Shown: positions 33,736 to 48,100, numbered from the stretch's first letter. The stretch is 64,000 nucleotides of DNA from Cavia porcellus (GCF_034190915.1 NW_026947484.1:142326982-142390981), one strand, 5' to 3'. Notes: generated by a model from the sequence alone, not told the origin. Program-made: numbers and translations.

Positions 33736-35399
33736 AGAACCCAATACTGTTCTATACAAGATGCAAGTTTAGGTACAAGCTTATGTGGTTTCATATCCTA
33801 TATTTAAATTAAAAAACAACTGACTAAAAGATAAACATGTACATGTTTCAGAGATATTAAAAACAGTTAACAGTTCTGATATAACAATATCATCATGATG
33901 GCTGTGCTAAAAATTTATGATGCCCTTGATCTCAAGTTTTCTTTATAAAAGTTTTCTCTGTTATTGTTGTCAGTGAACTTCCTACAGGAATTCAACTCGT
34001 AAGATAATGATGATTGGTAACATTCACTTCACAGGCAAGGATCAATCACATGGCTTCAAAAACAATAAAATTTGACACACAGGAAAAAAATAGAATGCGC
34101 ATGACCTCAAAAAGACCCATGGAGAATACCGATTGCCACATACTGTTGACGGGTTACGAGTCAAAATCAGTTCTCCACCACCGGCGGATACTCATACACT
34201 GGAACACACTCATCAGATGCCAAAACACAGGTAACCACAGAAAAATGGGTACACCACAAAAACACACGTGTTTACAAAGGAAATACAAACAGCTATGCAA
34301 GAGGCTTTGAGAATTTCAAGAATAAACAAAACTATCCCAGAGCAGGAGTTGGAATGGGGGTCACCTAGGTAGAAATGGAATGGGGGTTCACTTCCAAGAG
34401 GGTCCTGAGTTTTTTGGGCAGGTTGAAGTTTTCTATCACTTGTAGGTATAAAGTCATCAGTGGTTTCACCTCTCTCTCCCCTATTCAGTCACCTCCCAAG
34501 ACTCGCAGCTGTGAGTGCAGGCAGCTTTGGGGGGACTGTCCAGATGTAAGTCGTGACAACACTGTGGGAAAAAAGCAAGAAAGCAAGCAAGCAAGCAAGC
34601 AAAAAATTAAAAGAAAAAAGGCAGTCCGCTCAGGAATGTCATCAGGTTTATAGTTTACATTAAGATTTTCATTTAAAACTCTTTGTTAGAGTGTGAAGTC
34701 ACCCCTCATCTCTGGTAGGATTTTTGGCACTGTGAAAGAGAGAATATAAAGTAAAAGTGGCCTTTATTCTAACAACGTGGAGATAACCCATGATCACCAT
34801 GGCCTGGCTTTCTGTGCTGGAAATGTGGTGTGTGGGACATACATATAGTTTCCAACAGGGGTGGTGCTTAAAAGTGGCATTGCTGATGTGCAGGCAGCTG
34901 ATTGGGACTCTTTTCATGCCAGAGGTAAGCTGTCATAGTGGAGGGGAAAGTGACCTCAAGGTAAACATCCCTTGGTCCCTACTCCCACTGCCGTAATATA
35001 GTACCTAGGGCAAATCCTTTCATTCCTGTCTTTTTGTTGTTAGGAAAAGGGCAAAGTCTCTCTCTTACTACTTATTGCTGAAAGGGGGCATTGCTTTGGG
35101 GTTTAGGAATGCTGAAGGGATGATGGTTGATGCCCATGCAGAAGCTGGTGCCAGGTGTTTTATCCAAGACAACTTTATCATTGGTGAATGCCCACACGTT
35201 AGACCGGAAAACAAAGAGACAAGATGTTATGAGGAGGCAATCCACTATCAAATATAAGGACCCAGGTGAGGTAGAATGAAAGGTGCCTTTGATTTAGATA
35301 TGTCACTTTATTAGGACCATGATGAGGTAGAATTCTTAAAAATAAGTGTGGGGTTAGGAGGAGTAAAGTTCTGAGAGGTGATTATTCCCCCATTTGAAA
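33736..35399. other. Unassigned spacer sequence with AAGC microsatellite
   Basis: There is a short (AAGC)n run at about 34575-34600. No gene is seen. The distal part (34690-35399) could be decayed env/3' sequence of the adjacent minus-strand retrovirus, but I could not show it. Confidence 0.35.
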
Positions 35400-37160
35400 G
35401 GGTAAAAGTTAAAAGCGCAGGTATTTAGGGTTTGTCTCTGGTCCAGGAGTTGAGATGGAAAGAATAAGAGGGGTGAGGATGGCTGTGGCTGTGTCCCTAT
35501 AAGGGAGATAAGAGCCTAGGCACACAGGGATTTCATGTTTAACTAAACAGCTGAGGGTAGAGAGAACTAAGATGGTTGTCATGTAGAACAACATAAAGAT
35601 GATCTTACGCATGATGTGCGAGTCTTTAGGAAAGACTCTTAAGAGTCCTGCTATAAAAAGGATAATTAATAGAATGTAAGGAATTAGGAAACAAATTGGA
35701 TAACAAAACATGACTTAGCCTGAGAGTTGTGGCTGGTGAGATGGAGACCTTGGTGAGATGGAGACGGGTGGGTGACAGAAGATGGGATGAGCACTGAGGG
35801 TGGTTAGATTTAGGTTTTGGAGATTTAGGCTTAGCCTGAATGATGTAAAACCAGGATGGGAGTTTAGCAACTCTGACCACTGTTGGGGTTGCCAAGAAGA
35901 CCAGGTAGGGGTCGCTCCATCTTGGTTGTACTCCTTGGGATGATTTCCTGCAACAGTACTTCAGTAAGCATATCAGCAGTCCCCCTGGTTGTGGGAAAGG
36001 CTTTTATCTATCCTGAAAAAGTACAAACAAAGGTGAGAAGATACTTGAGGGTTTTGTGGCAGGGCATGTGTGTAAAAATCTACCTGCCAGTCTTGACCAG
36101 AGTTGTGTCCAAGAAATTGATGAATAGGAAATGAAGGGGGTGCTATGTGCCCCTGAGGAGAGGTTTTACTATAGAGATAACAAGTGTAAGTTGTTGAGAC
36201 CTCAGAATTTCTGGGTCAGTCTGCATAAACACAAAGAATCGAAAGGCATTTTTGAAATCTATGACTGTAAAGTGAGTAGTGGAGGGAGGAATATGAGAGA
36301 GCATGGTATAAGGGGTTTGGTATCACTGGGTAGATTGGGGTAACAGCACTATTAATTACCCTAAGGTCCCATACTGGATGGTCAGACACATCAGGTTTGA
36401 GTATCAGAAGAATGGGAGTATTATATGGTGAATGGGTAGGTTTAAGAAAACCATTGTCTAAAAGGCACTTAATTATAGGTTCAAGTCCCTGTAAATGTTT
36501 GGGAGCTATGGGCTATTGGGGAATGCAAGGAAAAATTGAAGGATATCTGAGATGAATTAAATTAGGCATGGCATGGGTAGCGCAGGTGGCATTGGAGGTA
36601 TCTCAAACTAAGGGGTCAGCTAGAGAAGAAGTGAGTCTGGAACCTGCATAGAACAGGCCCTGTCTGCAAAGGCTGCATAGGTTGGCCAGAAACACCCACT
36701 ATAGAGACTGAGGAGTTAATATAGTGACCTGGAAATGCAGGAAGAGCCCTATACATGACCTCTATGTCCACAAGTACAGAGAATGTCTTACCTGAGACCT
36801 CCAGTGAGACTTAGGGCTCTGAGAAGGACACGTTAATGGGGGCTGTGGAACCCGAGCCCCATCAATCTTCAGCAGCAAGTCTGAGTAGATCAGTCAGCAA
36901 TGAATCTGGTGGTGATGGAGTTTCCTGTTATGGCAAGGAGTTAGAGGGTGGCTTACCCACTCTCTGATAGTTAGGACAGTCACTCTTCCAGTGGCCCTTG
37001 AGATTGCAATAGGGGCAAGGGCCCCAAGGGAATGCCAAGATTGGGGTACTCTCTTGCTCAGTGTCATTCTTTGTTGCACTTGAAGCATGCTCCAGAAGGG
37101 GCTCAGGCAGCCCCACCTTGTGTTGGTTTACCTGTCTCAGAGCTCTAAGTGTCACTCCTA
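35400..37160 (-). pseudogene. Gammaretrovirus-like gag-pol-env remnant
   Basis: On the minus strand a nucleocapsid zinc knuckle (CPYCNLKGHWKSDCP, C-x2-C-x4-H-x4-C) lies at about 36976-37023. RT fragments follow at about 36540-36190 (LEPIIKCLLDNGFLKP; NTPILLILKPD; WDLRVINSAV; FTVIDFKNAF). An integrase C-terminal segment lies at about 35930-35830 (FLATPTVVRVAKLPSWF). A hydrophobic, possibly env leader segment occupies 35711-35409. A single knuckle and the integrase C-terminal pattern fit class I viruses. Stops, frameshifts and a large pol deletion (RT to integrase end) make it dead. No LTRs were identified with confidence. Confidence 0.7.
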
Positions 37161-38332
37161 AAAGATCAGATTCTTATTTTTTCTTTTGATTTTTATCTCT
37201 GTTGTTGAAAATATGAAAAGCCATATTAAGAAGGTCTCCCTGTGGGGATTGAGGGTCAAGTTTAGCCTTTTGTCTTGGGATCTGGCCCACAGTGGAAAGT
37301 ATTTGTCTCCTCCACAGTCACAAGACATCTGGTTTTTATCTTGGGGAGGTGTACAGCTTTAAGTCTAAAGGAGACAAAGGCAAAGAATCAAATAAGTATG
37401 CAGAAGTCAAATAATACAACCAACAGGTATTGATAGTTATAAGTTTAGCAATGGCTTTCCATCAGAGGATTAAGGTCCAGGGAATTTCAGAAACTGATAT
37501 GTCATTCATTTCTCGAATATACACTTAGGTTTTACAATTGTATAAGTACCTCTTGCACTGTTAGAATGTCTAATGCCATCTGATTTTTGGAGGATGATTT
37601 GTTTTATTAATTTTGTTTTTGATTTAGAGAGAGATTAGGTATGGTGTCATTTAATGCCAGTTTGAGTATAGTTAATTTTGGCCCCAATATGCCCAGAACC
37701 TGCCAGTCAGTGGAGGGCTGAGGCAGGCCTTATGGACTAGCAAGGAAAGGCTCAGACCTGGCCCCTGTTCCAGCCTCAACCCAGTGCCAGTCTCATTTCC
37801 CTGTCACTCCCTGCATCATATACAGGAAAAGATCTGGTGGATCGCAGCAAAAGGAATCCAAAAGGAATTTATAATTATCTCTTAATTTTAGTTGTTGAAC
37901 ATCCAGAAGATTGATAACAGTACAGTGCAGTACAAGCAGTAAGCTTAACATATAACATTAAATGGAACTGTTATTTTCTATTAACCATGGGTGTTTTAAC
38001 ATTTGAGCACTGAAGACATTTGTGACATTGTTTGGACTGCTCACTATTTAAGCATCTCTAAGTATAACATATACATTACATAAATTTTTGTTTAAAAATT
38101 ATTTGACTGGTGACCTTGTGTTGGTCTGATCTGAGTCTCCTGGCTGGAACACAAGAAAAAGGCAGACAACATCTGGATCTGAAAGAAAACACTTGTTATC
38201 ATAAATAATCCCAATTTTATATTTGAAGGAATGAATATACCATCAGATCAGCAACAATGAATTGTCTTAGTCATATGAACTTTAGTTGAGATGACTCCCA
38301 TAACACTATGGAGATTATTGGAGCTTTCAATT
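37161..38332. other. Unassigned spacer sequence
   Basis: No frame or named repeat is seen. The part next to 37160 may hold decayed gag/leader of the retroviral remnant. It ends at the 16-bp L1 target duplication (38333-38348). Confidence 0.35.
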
Positions 38333-38348
38333 AAAGAACAAGTGCTGG

Positions 38349-38890
38349 CTTACCCAGCGCCCAGCCACAATAGGCTGTGCTTGGCAGGCTTCAGGCCTCC
38401 CCTAGACACATGCAGTGACCCCCCAAACCAGTAAAAAGCTGGCTGGGGTAAGTCTGCGTGCCATCCAGAGCCCCAGCGAGACTTTAAGAACATCTCTTCC
38501 AGAGCTCAAGGACCCACCCAGAGTCCAGCCACACTAGGCTGCACTTGGAAGGTTTTAAGCCTGCCCAGGACATGCCTGGTGACCTTCTCCAAACCAGAAA
38601 CTCAGCTGGAAGCTGGAGTGAATCTGAGTCATGCCAAGCACTGGGTAGAATTTAAGAACATCTCTTCCAGAGCTCAAGGACCCGCCCAGAGTCCAGCTAA
38701 ACTGGGCTGCACTTGGCAGGATTCAGGCCTGCCCTGGACACACCCAGTGATCTTCTCCCAAACCAGGAAACTCAGTGGCAGTGGAGGTAAATTTGCACTA
38801 CCCCAAGCCCTGGGAGTCTTTAAGACCATCTCTTGCAGAGCTCAAGGGCCCATCCAGAGTCCAGGAACACTAGACTAGCCTTGGGAGGAT
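38349..38890 (+). repeat. L1 5' UTR tandem monomers, 168 bp
   Basis: The phrase agctcaag recurs at 38503, 38671 and 38839, giving an exact 168-bp period over about three units ('ccagagtccag', 'ggctgcacttgg', 'ttctccaaaccag' recur). The units are unrelated by eye to the ~90-bp monomers at 19190-19690. They are probably promoter monomers. Confidence 0.85.
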
Positions 38891-39254
38891 TTGTGGACAA
38901 TCTTTATTATGCACAATGACTTTCTTCAATTACAAGATTTGAGAGTAGGTGAAGTGAGTTCTAGGGTATTGGTCTTCACCTGGGGAGAGCTTCAACCCAT
39001 CATCCACAGTGGCTATGTGCCTGCCCAGGTATCTGAAATACTGAAGGTGGCATGGGAGGACCTGAGGGCCTAACTGGACCAGGCTCAGCAACTTCCATTC
39101 AGTCTCAGGAGCCTAGGGCACGGGAGATGATTTCCAACACATCCAGGGGAAGCCTTGGGACAACACTGGAAGCATAGAAATATCAGAAAATGACAAAGTG
39201 AAAGACCAAAATACAATCTCAAACCACCAGCCTATCCCAAGAAACCTGAAGATC

Positions 39255-40150
39255 TAATGTACATAGAAGACAATATATGCCATATACCTAAAATATCCAA
39301 AATAATAGCAACTGAAATAAAGAAGCAACTCCAGGAAGCTTTAAAGGAATTCAGACTAGAAATAATCTCCCAGGTAAAAGAAGAAATGATAAAAGTAATG
39401 AAAGAGATGCTGAACATAAGAACATAAGACACAGCTAAATGCTTGGAGGAATTAACCAAAAAGATTGAATCCCTGGATGACAGTATAAGAAAAAAACAGT
39501 ATAAATAAAGCAGATGCAAAGAGATATACAAGAAATCAAAAACATAGAATTTCAGACCTTGAAGACAGGATTGCAGCTAGTGAACAGGAAAGGCAAGATC
39601 TTTTAAAAATAACAAGGAATCAGGAAATAACAATTCAATAGATGCAAGATGATGCAAAGAAAAACAACATACAATTGTTAGGGATAAATGAAAAAGAAGG
39701 GGACAACATAAAAGATTTCAATAGTATATTTAGAGAAGTAATAGCTGAAAATTTGCCTAAAAATGAGAACAGAAACTGACATCAGGATCAGTGAACCATA
39801 TAGAACACCAAATTGTCATAAGCAAAATCAAACTACACCCAGACATATAATAATCACCATCCCAGAAATCCAACATAAGAATAGAATATTAAAATCTGTC
39901 AGAGAGAAAAGACAGATCACCTCTAAAGGAAACCTATCAGAATCACAGCAGACTTCTCAGCACAATAAATAAAGTCAAGAAGAGAATGGAGTGAAGTATT
40001 TCAGATCCTAGAGGAAAATGATTTCCAACCTAGACTGATGTACCCTGCAAAACTGTCCTTCAAAATCGATGGAGAAATAAGATACTTCCATTACAAACAA
40101 CACCTGAAGAACTTCATGATCAACAAGCCAACCCTGCAAAGAATACTGAA
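39255..40150 (+). pseudogene. ORF1: L1 ORF1, inactivated (spacer L1)
   Basis: A coiled-coil part (about 39255-39600), an RRM part (EPYRTPNCHKQNQTTPRHII at about 39786-39845) and a C-terminal part (RQITSKGNLSESQQTSQHN) are recognisable. In-frame stops near 39427 and 39506 and frame changes break it. Confidence 0.82.
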
Positions 40151-40228
40151 AGCCAGTTTAGATACACTTAGGAAAAAACCACTAAGTGAAGCAGACAATT
40201 AAACAGAATAGAAAGATAAAGATGCAAC

Positions 40229-43200
40229 AACAGAAAGATAACATGTCAACAATAAACCGACATGTAACAGTTATAACTATTAATGTAAATGGTCTCAATG
40301 CACCAATTAAAAGAAACAGACTGGCAGAATGGATCAAGAAACAATATCCAACCATATGCTGTCTACAAGAAACCCATCTAACCCAAAAGTATACTCACAG
40401 ACTGAAAGTCAAATGATAGAAAACAATACTTCCTGCAACAGGACCCCCCCCCCCCAAAAAAAAAAAGCAAGGGCAGCTATTCTGTTTGCAGGCAAGGTGA
40501 ACTTCAAACCAATAATGATCAAAAGAGATAAAGAAGGTCATTACATACTAGTTAGGGGAAAACTTCAAGAGGAAGAGATAACTATCTTAAATATATATAC
40601 ACCAAATTCCAGGGCACCCAGTTATATAACACAAGTATTAACAGAAATGAAAAACCAAATTAGCAGTAACACAAATATAACAGCAGACCTTAACACACCA
40701 TTGACACCAATGGACAGATCAACCAGACACAAAATCAACAAAGAAATAAAAGAACTTAATCATACCTGTGAACAAATGTGCTTGATAGACATATACAGAG
40801 TATTCCACCCAACAACAACACAATACACATTCTTCTCTGCAGTACATGGGTCATTCTCTAAAATAGACCATATATTAGCTCACAGAACATATTTAAATAA
40901 ATGCAAAAGAGTTGAAATTATCCCTTGCATGTTATCAAGTCATAGTGCCATGAAATTACAAAGTAATGATAAAAGATACTGCAAAAATCCCACAAACACA
41001 TGGAAACTGAATAACACACTCTTAAGTAATCAGTGGGCCACAGGGAAAACTAAAGAAGAAATTAAACAATACCTACAAGCAAATGAAAATACAAATACAA
41101 CTTAATGGAATCTGTGGGATGCAAGAAAGCTATCATCAGCGGAAAATTTCTTGCACTGAGTTCCCACATCAGGAAAGCAGAATGAACACAAATAATCTGC
41201 TTCTACACTTCAAACATCTAGAAAAAGAAGAGCATGTGAAACCCAAAGCCAAAAGAAGGGAGGAAATTACACAAATCAGAGCATAAATTAATGCAAGAGA
41301 GACTAGGAAAGCAATCCAAAGAATTAATGAATCAAAGAGTTGGTTCTTTGAAAGAATAAATAAAATTGATAAGGCCTTAGCCAACCTTATTTTAAAAAGG
41401 GAAGAAAAAGCTCAAATTCATGCAATAAGGAATAAATAAAGAGGCGAAATCACTACGGAGTCTGTGGAAATATAGATCATTAAAACCTATTTTGAAAACC
41501 TCTACTCTCATAGGTTTGATACCACAGAAGAAATAGACAGATTCCTAGAAACACATGAAGTGCCAAAGCTAGATCAAGAAGATGTAAAACTGCTGACTAA
41601 CCCAATTTCTATTAATGAAATCGAAAATGTAATTAAGTCCTTACCTACAAAGAAGGGCCCTGGCCCAGATGAATTCACTGCAGAATTCTACAAGAAGTAC
41701 AAAGAAGACTTAATGCCAACACTCCTCAAACTATTCAATGAAATTGAAAGGGAAGCAATCCTTCCTAAGTCATTCCTGGAAGCATATATTACTCTAGTAC
41801 CAAAACCTGAGAAACACCCAACTAAAAAAGAGAACTATTAGGCCAATCTCCCTAATGAACATAGACGCAAAAATCCTCAATAAAATATTGGCAAATAGGA
41901 TGCAGCAAATCATCAAGAAGATTATACAACACGACCAAGTGGGATTCATCCCAGGCATGCAGGGAGGGTTCCACATATGTAAATCAATAAATGTAATCCA
42001 CCGTATCAATAAAATCAAAAGTAAGAATCACATGATCATTTCTATAGATGCAGAAAAAGCTTTTGATAAGGTCCAACATTCATTTATGATCAGAACCTTA
42101 CAGAAAATTGGAATAGATGGTCTTTACCTCCATATAATAAAGGCCATCTATGACAAACCGACAGCCAGTATCATACTAAATAGCCAAAAACTGAAGGCCT
42201 TTACTTTAAAATCATGCACAAGACAAGACTGTCCCTTATCACTGCTCCTATTTAATGTAGTACTGGAAATACTAACCAGCACCATTAGACAAGAGAGAAA
42301 AATAAAAGGGGTAAAGATAGGAAAAGAGGAAGTTAAATTATCATTATTTGCAGATGACATGATATTCTACATAGAAGACCCCAAAACTCCATTAAAAGTC
42401 TCCTCAATATAACAAATAAATTCAGCAATGCAGCTGAATACAAAATCAATACTCAAAACTCAATTGCATTCCTGTACACTAACAATGAAATCACTGACAG
42501 AGAAATAAGAGAATCCACATCCTTCAGACTAACAACCAAAAAAATGAAATATTTAGGAATTATTCTCATGAAAGAAGTGAAAGACCTATACAGGGAAAAT
42601 TATAATACACTTAAAAATGAAATTGAAGAGGATCTCAGAAAGTGGAAAAATATCCCTTGTTCATGGATAGGAAGAATAAATAATGTGAAAATGGCTATTC
42701 TCCCAAAACTGTTATACAGATTCAATGCAATCTCAATAAAAATACCATCAACATACCTCATAGATCTCGAGAAATCACTCCTCAAATTCATCTGGATCCA
42801 GAAGAGACCTAGAATAGCAAATACAGTTCTAAGCAGCAAAGGCAAGGCAGGAGGCATCACAATCCCTGACTTGAAGTTATACTACAAAGCAACTGTAGTA
42901 AAATCAACATGGTACTGGAATCAAAACAGAGCTGAAGATCAATAGAATAGATTAGAAGATACAATCACAATGATAGAAACACTCAAACATCTTTGATAAA
43001 GAGGTTCACTGGAAGAAGGACAGTCTCTTTAATAAATGGTATTGGAAAAACTGGCTCTCCATATGCCGAAAACTAAAACTGGACCCACGCCTATCACAAT
43101 GCACTAAATTAAAATCTAAATGGATTGAAGATCTGAATATTAAAACTGAAACACTAAATCTATTGGAAGACAAATTGGGAAATACCTTGAAGGCATAGGG

Positions 43201-43960
43201 GTAGGTAGAGAATTCCTAAACAGGAATCAAACCTCTTGGGAAATGCTCCCCAGAATCTAACTGGTATCACATCTTATTAAAAAGTTTCTGCATGTCAAAA
43301 GAAATCTCCAGCATAGTGAAAAGAAAACCCACAAATGGGGAAAAAATCTTAGTGAACTGTCCCTCAGACAAAGGACTTCTATCTAAAACCCCAAAATTCA
43401 AAGACGCACTCCAAAAAAATGGGCATCTGAGATGAGTACATACTTCTCAGATGAAGAAACACAAATGGCAAATAAATACATGAAAAAATGTTGATCATCA
43501 TTACTCTTTAGAGAAATGCAAATTAAAACCACATTGAGATTCCATCTCACTCCTGAATGAATGGCCAGGATCAAGAAAATCAACAACAAATGCTGGAGAG
43601 GGTGTGGGGAAAAAGGAATTCTTCTGCACTGTTGGTGGAAGTGTAGACTGATGCAACTATTGTCGAGGTGAGTCTGGAGATCTCTCAAAAACCTGGGATT
43701 GGAAGTCCCATTTGTTCCAGCTATTCCATTTCTAGGCATATTCCCAGAAGAACTGAAAGCATCATACCATAGTGATATATGCGCACCCTTGTTTATAGCA
43801 GCACAATTTATAATAGCCAGATCTGGGAAACAACCTAAGTATCCATCAACTGAGGAATGGATAAACAAGTTGTGGTATTTTTATACAATGGAGTACTACT
43901 CATAAGCAAAATAAATCAAACTCACACGTATAAATACTGAATAGTTTCCCTAGTGTAAGA
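40229..43960 (+). pseudogene. ORF2: L1 ORF2, inactivated (spacer L1)
   Basis: The endonuclease starts at about 40229 (NVNGLNAPIKRNRLAEW, CCLQETHLTQ) and continues after a frameshift around 40410 to 41105 ([37 protein letters not shown]). The RT region spans 41560-42412 ([28 protein letters not shown], and the catalytic [11 protein letters not shown]). The C-terminal region follows from 42544 to about 43960. At least five stops or frame breaks make it inactive, yet the catalytic FADD motif is present. A C-run/A-run at 40441-40465 is probably one of the damage sites. Confidence 0.88.
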
Positions 43961-44592
43961 AATAGTAAGAATACATAAAAGCATGTGGTAAACATGATTC
44001 CCCATTATGTTGCTTTGAAGCCTTATAATGTTTTCATTAATTGGGATGGTTCTATTCTGGGTTGTTTGATTTTATTGTCTGTGATGGTATGAACAGTATT
44101 TTGAAGAAAACAAGAGAATATAATAGCTAGTGTTGATATAATTTCATCTTACTTTGAAGTCCCATGAAGCTTTTGTTCTTCTGTCTCCATTGGTTTATCA
44201 TGTTGTATCTTATTGGATTTTATTTTATGTGATACTATAAACAAAATTTGGTATAGACAAGGAGATAATATGGAAACTACTATTTGTTTTCTGTTAGTTG
44301 ATTCTAAATACCCTGTAATAGTTTCATTCTCTTGAATGGCTTTACACTGCCATGTTTTGTTTGATGCTATAATATATGAAATTATACTCAAATATTTCAA
44401 GGAAAGAGACACTATGGTAGCTACTGCTATGTCGGGTTATCTTGTGGTGAAACACTATGTTGCTTAAATTGTTCTGTTCTGACCTGTGTTATTATGTTGT
44501 TATGTCCTCTTTTATCTTAATCTCCTTCTTTCTCTTAATATTTCTCTTAATTTTTTAAATAAAATATTTAAAAAAAAAAGAACAAGAGCTGG

Positions 44593-45155
44593 TTAAGGTT
44601 ACCAGCTGGCCACTTTCCTGTTTAACAATTGGAGTCCTGTCCAATGTCTCCTCACCCCAAGAGATTTTGTTATACCAAGCTTAATATCATTTTGATCAGC
44701 TGGCAACCTAGGTAGAAGCATGTTTTTTTAAATCTATAACCCACATAAGCCTTGATTAAATGATCTGAAAATGTAAAAATTGTTGAGCTCAAGTAAAAAA
44801 GAACATCTGTTTACAGAACAGGCAAATGGACAAATAGACAACAGAAACATAAACTGACAATCATCTTATAAAATTAGAGTGCACTCAAATATATTTGACC
44901 AATTATATATTTGACCAAATATATTTGAGCTATAATAAATAGACTTGTGTGAATCTCTTTGTATATCAATTAACAGAGATCTCTTGAAATAAGAATACCA
45001 GAAAAGGGACATAATTTATGGCTAATCTGAGGTAAGTCAGAACGGGAGAAAGGTACATGTGTATTAAAAAGTCCCTCGGGGCCAGCCTGTTCTCGAAGTG
45101 GGAGCAGAAATTGAGGCGGAAAAGACTGTGGAATAAGTGGCCATTGAGCAGCCGA
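44593..45155. other. Unassigned sequence before inner breakpoint
   Basis: This is the flank of the spacer L1. No gene is seen. It contains a short AT-rich repeat of 'tatatttgacca' (44890-44930) and ends at the duplication breakpoint. Confidence 0.5.
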
Positions 45156-48100
45156 CCCAGGCATGCAGGGATGGTTCAACATATGCAAATCAATAAATGT
45201 AATCCACCGTATCAATAGAGCCAGAAGTAAGAATCACATGATCATTTCTATAGATGCAGAAAAAGCTTTTGATAAGGTCCAACATTTATGATAAGAACCT
45301 GCAGAAAATTGGAATAGATGGTCTTTACGTCAATATAATAAAGGCCGTCTATGACAAACCAACAGCCAGTATCATAATAAATGGCCCAAAATTGAAGGCC
45401 TTGATGTTAAAATCAGGCACAAGGATGTCACTTATCACCACTCCTATTACATATAGTACTGGAAATATTAGCCAGAGCAACTAGACAAGAGAGAGAAATA
45501 AAAGGCATAAAGATAGGAAAAGAAAAAGTTAAATTATCATTATTTGCAGATGACATGATACTCTACATAGAAGACCCCCAAAAATTCCATTGAAAGACTC
45601 CTAGATATAATAAATAAATTCAGCAATGTGGCTGGATACAAAATCAATATCATTTCTATACATTAACAACAAAATCATGGAGACAGAAATGACACCCTTC
45701 ACACTAGCATCCAAAAAAATGAAATACTTAGGAATTAATCTCATGAAAGAAGTAAAAGATCTATGCAGGGAAAAATATAATAACCTCAATAAAGAAATTG
45801 AAAACAATCTCAGAAAATGGAAAGACATCCCTTGCTCACAGATAGGAAGAATAAATATTGTGAAAATGACCATTCTCCCCAAACTTCTATACAAATTCAG
45901 TGCAGTCCCAACGAAAATACCATCAATATATCTCATAGATCAAGAGAAATCACTCCTAAAATTCATTTGGAACCAAAAGAGATCTAGAATAGCAAAGTCG
46001 ATTCTAAGCAGCAAAGGCAAGGCAGGAGGCATCAAATTCCTGACTTGAAGTTATTCTACAATGCTACTGTAATAAAATCAGCATGGCACTGGAATAAAAA
46101 CAGATCTGAAGATCAATGGAGTAGATTAGAAGAAACAACCACAACTACAAACACACTCAACCACCTTATCTTTGATAAAAGAGTCAAACACATTCACTGA
46201 AAGAATGACAGTCTCTTTAATAAATGGTGCTGGAGAATCTGGCTCTCCATATGCTGAAAACTAAAACTAGACCCATGTCTATCACCATATACCAAACTAA
46301 AATCCAAATGGATCAAAGGTCTGAATATTGAAACAGAAACACTAAATCTGTTGGAAGACAAAGTAGGTAAAAATCTTGAAAACATAAGGATAGGTAGTGA
46401 ATTCATGAACAGGAATCAAACTGCATGGGAACTACTTCCCAGAATCAATAGATGGGATCACCTCTTATTAAAAAGTTTCTGCATATCTAAAGAAATCCCC
46501 AGCATAGTGGGAAGAAAACCTACAAACTGGGAAAAAATCTTAGTGAACTGTCCCTCAGACAAAGAATTTTAAAAAATCAGACCCCCGAAATTCCAGGATC
46601 CAATCCAGAAATGGGCATCTGAGATGAATACACACTTCTCAGATGAAGAAGTACAAATGCCAAATAAATACAGGAAAAAAATATTCATCATCATTAGTCA
46701 TTAGAGAAATGCAAATTAAAACAACACTGAGATTCCATCTCACTCCAGAAAGAATGGCCAGGAACAAGAAAACCACCAAAAGGAACTCTCCTGCCCTGTT
46801 TGTGGGAGTGTAGACTGGTGCAACTGTCGTACTAAAATGCTAAAAACCTAAAATGCAAAGTTAAAAAGATTGACTGGAGCACTGACCACGCAGTTATAGA
46901 GTAACTGATGCGTCATCAGACTGTTCTGTATGTTTCGTCACCCTAGTAACCTGTTTGCTATGTCAAACTTTGTTCCCTTTGTGAGAGACAAATGAAGCTG
47001 TGTCAACCTTTGTTCCCTTCGTGAGAAACACATGTTCCTGGAATTATCAGACCAAGGCTGTGAATTAAGAAAGGCTAACCACCAACTGCGAAACGTCTCT
47101 GACCCCACGCAAAGGGGAATAAAGGCCTTCTGCATTCTTGCTCGCTTCACATCACCCCTTACTTTGTGGTTTAATCGCTATGAAGATCTGTCAAAATTCT
47201 AAACCAATCGCACAGCTTTGCAAACTCCACTTGCGCTGTGCCACTGGTGCCAGCTTAAATAAAAGCGCCGTTTTTCTTTTTAAAATAAGACAACTTTTTC
47301 TTGAATAACATCTTGGTGCCTTGTTGTTTTTGGGGTACAAAACCAACCACTGTGGAGGTCAGCCTGGAGAGTCCTTAAAAATCTGGGATTGGAGGTCCCA
47401 TTCGACCCAGCTGTTCCAATTCTAGGTATATTCCCAGAAGAACTGAAAACATAATACCACAGTGATATACATGCACCCATATTTATAGCAGCATTATTTT
47501 TAATTGCACAACTCAAATGCCCATGAACTGAGAAATGAATAGAAAAGTTGTGGTATTTTTATGCAATGGAGTACTACTCAGCTATAAAGAATGATCACAT
47601 TGAGATTATTTATAAATAAATGGGCGCAACTTGAGACCATACTCATAAGCGAAATAAAACAAACTCAATGTATAAATACCATATAGTCTCCCTAGTGTAA
47701 GAAATGGTAAGAGCACATAAGCGTTTGTGGTTATCATGATTCCCCTTTACATTGCTTTGAAGGCTTATAATGATAGCATTCACTAGTTGGAAGGAGTTTA
47801 TCCTGGTTTGTTTGATTTTATTATCTGTGATGGTATGAACAGCTATTTTGAAGAAGACAAGTCATTAAAATAGCCAGTGCTGATTTAGTATCATCTTACT
47901 CTGAAGTCCTACCATGCTTTTGTTCTGTTTTCTGTGGTTCTATCATGTTGTATCTTATTAGATTGCATTATGTGTGATAGTATAAATAAATGTTCTATGG
48001 AAAATGAGATAATAGAGTAGCCATTGTTTGTTTTCTGTTATTTGGTTCTGAATGCCCTGTAATACTTTCATTTTCTTTAATGATTTTATACTATTTTGTT

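Larger units (their letters stand above)
38349..44576 (+). mobile_element. Full-length L1, coding-dead
   Basis: It is 6.2 kb long, flanked by aaagaacaagNgctgg (38333-38348 and 44577-44592, one mismatch), with an A-tail. The order is 168-bp 5' monomers (38349 to about 38890), the rest of the 5' UTR, ORF1 (about 39255-40150), ORF2 (about 40229-43960) and 3' UTR. All segments of a complete L1 are present in normal order. It is inverted relative to the left-arm L1. Confidence 0.9.
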
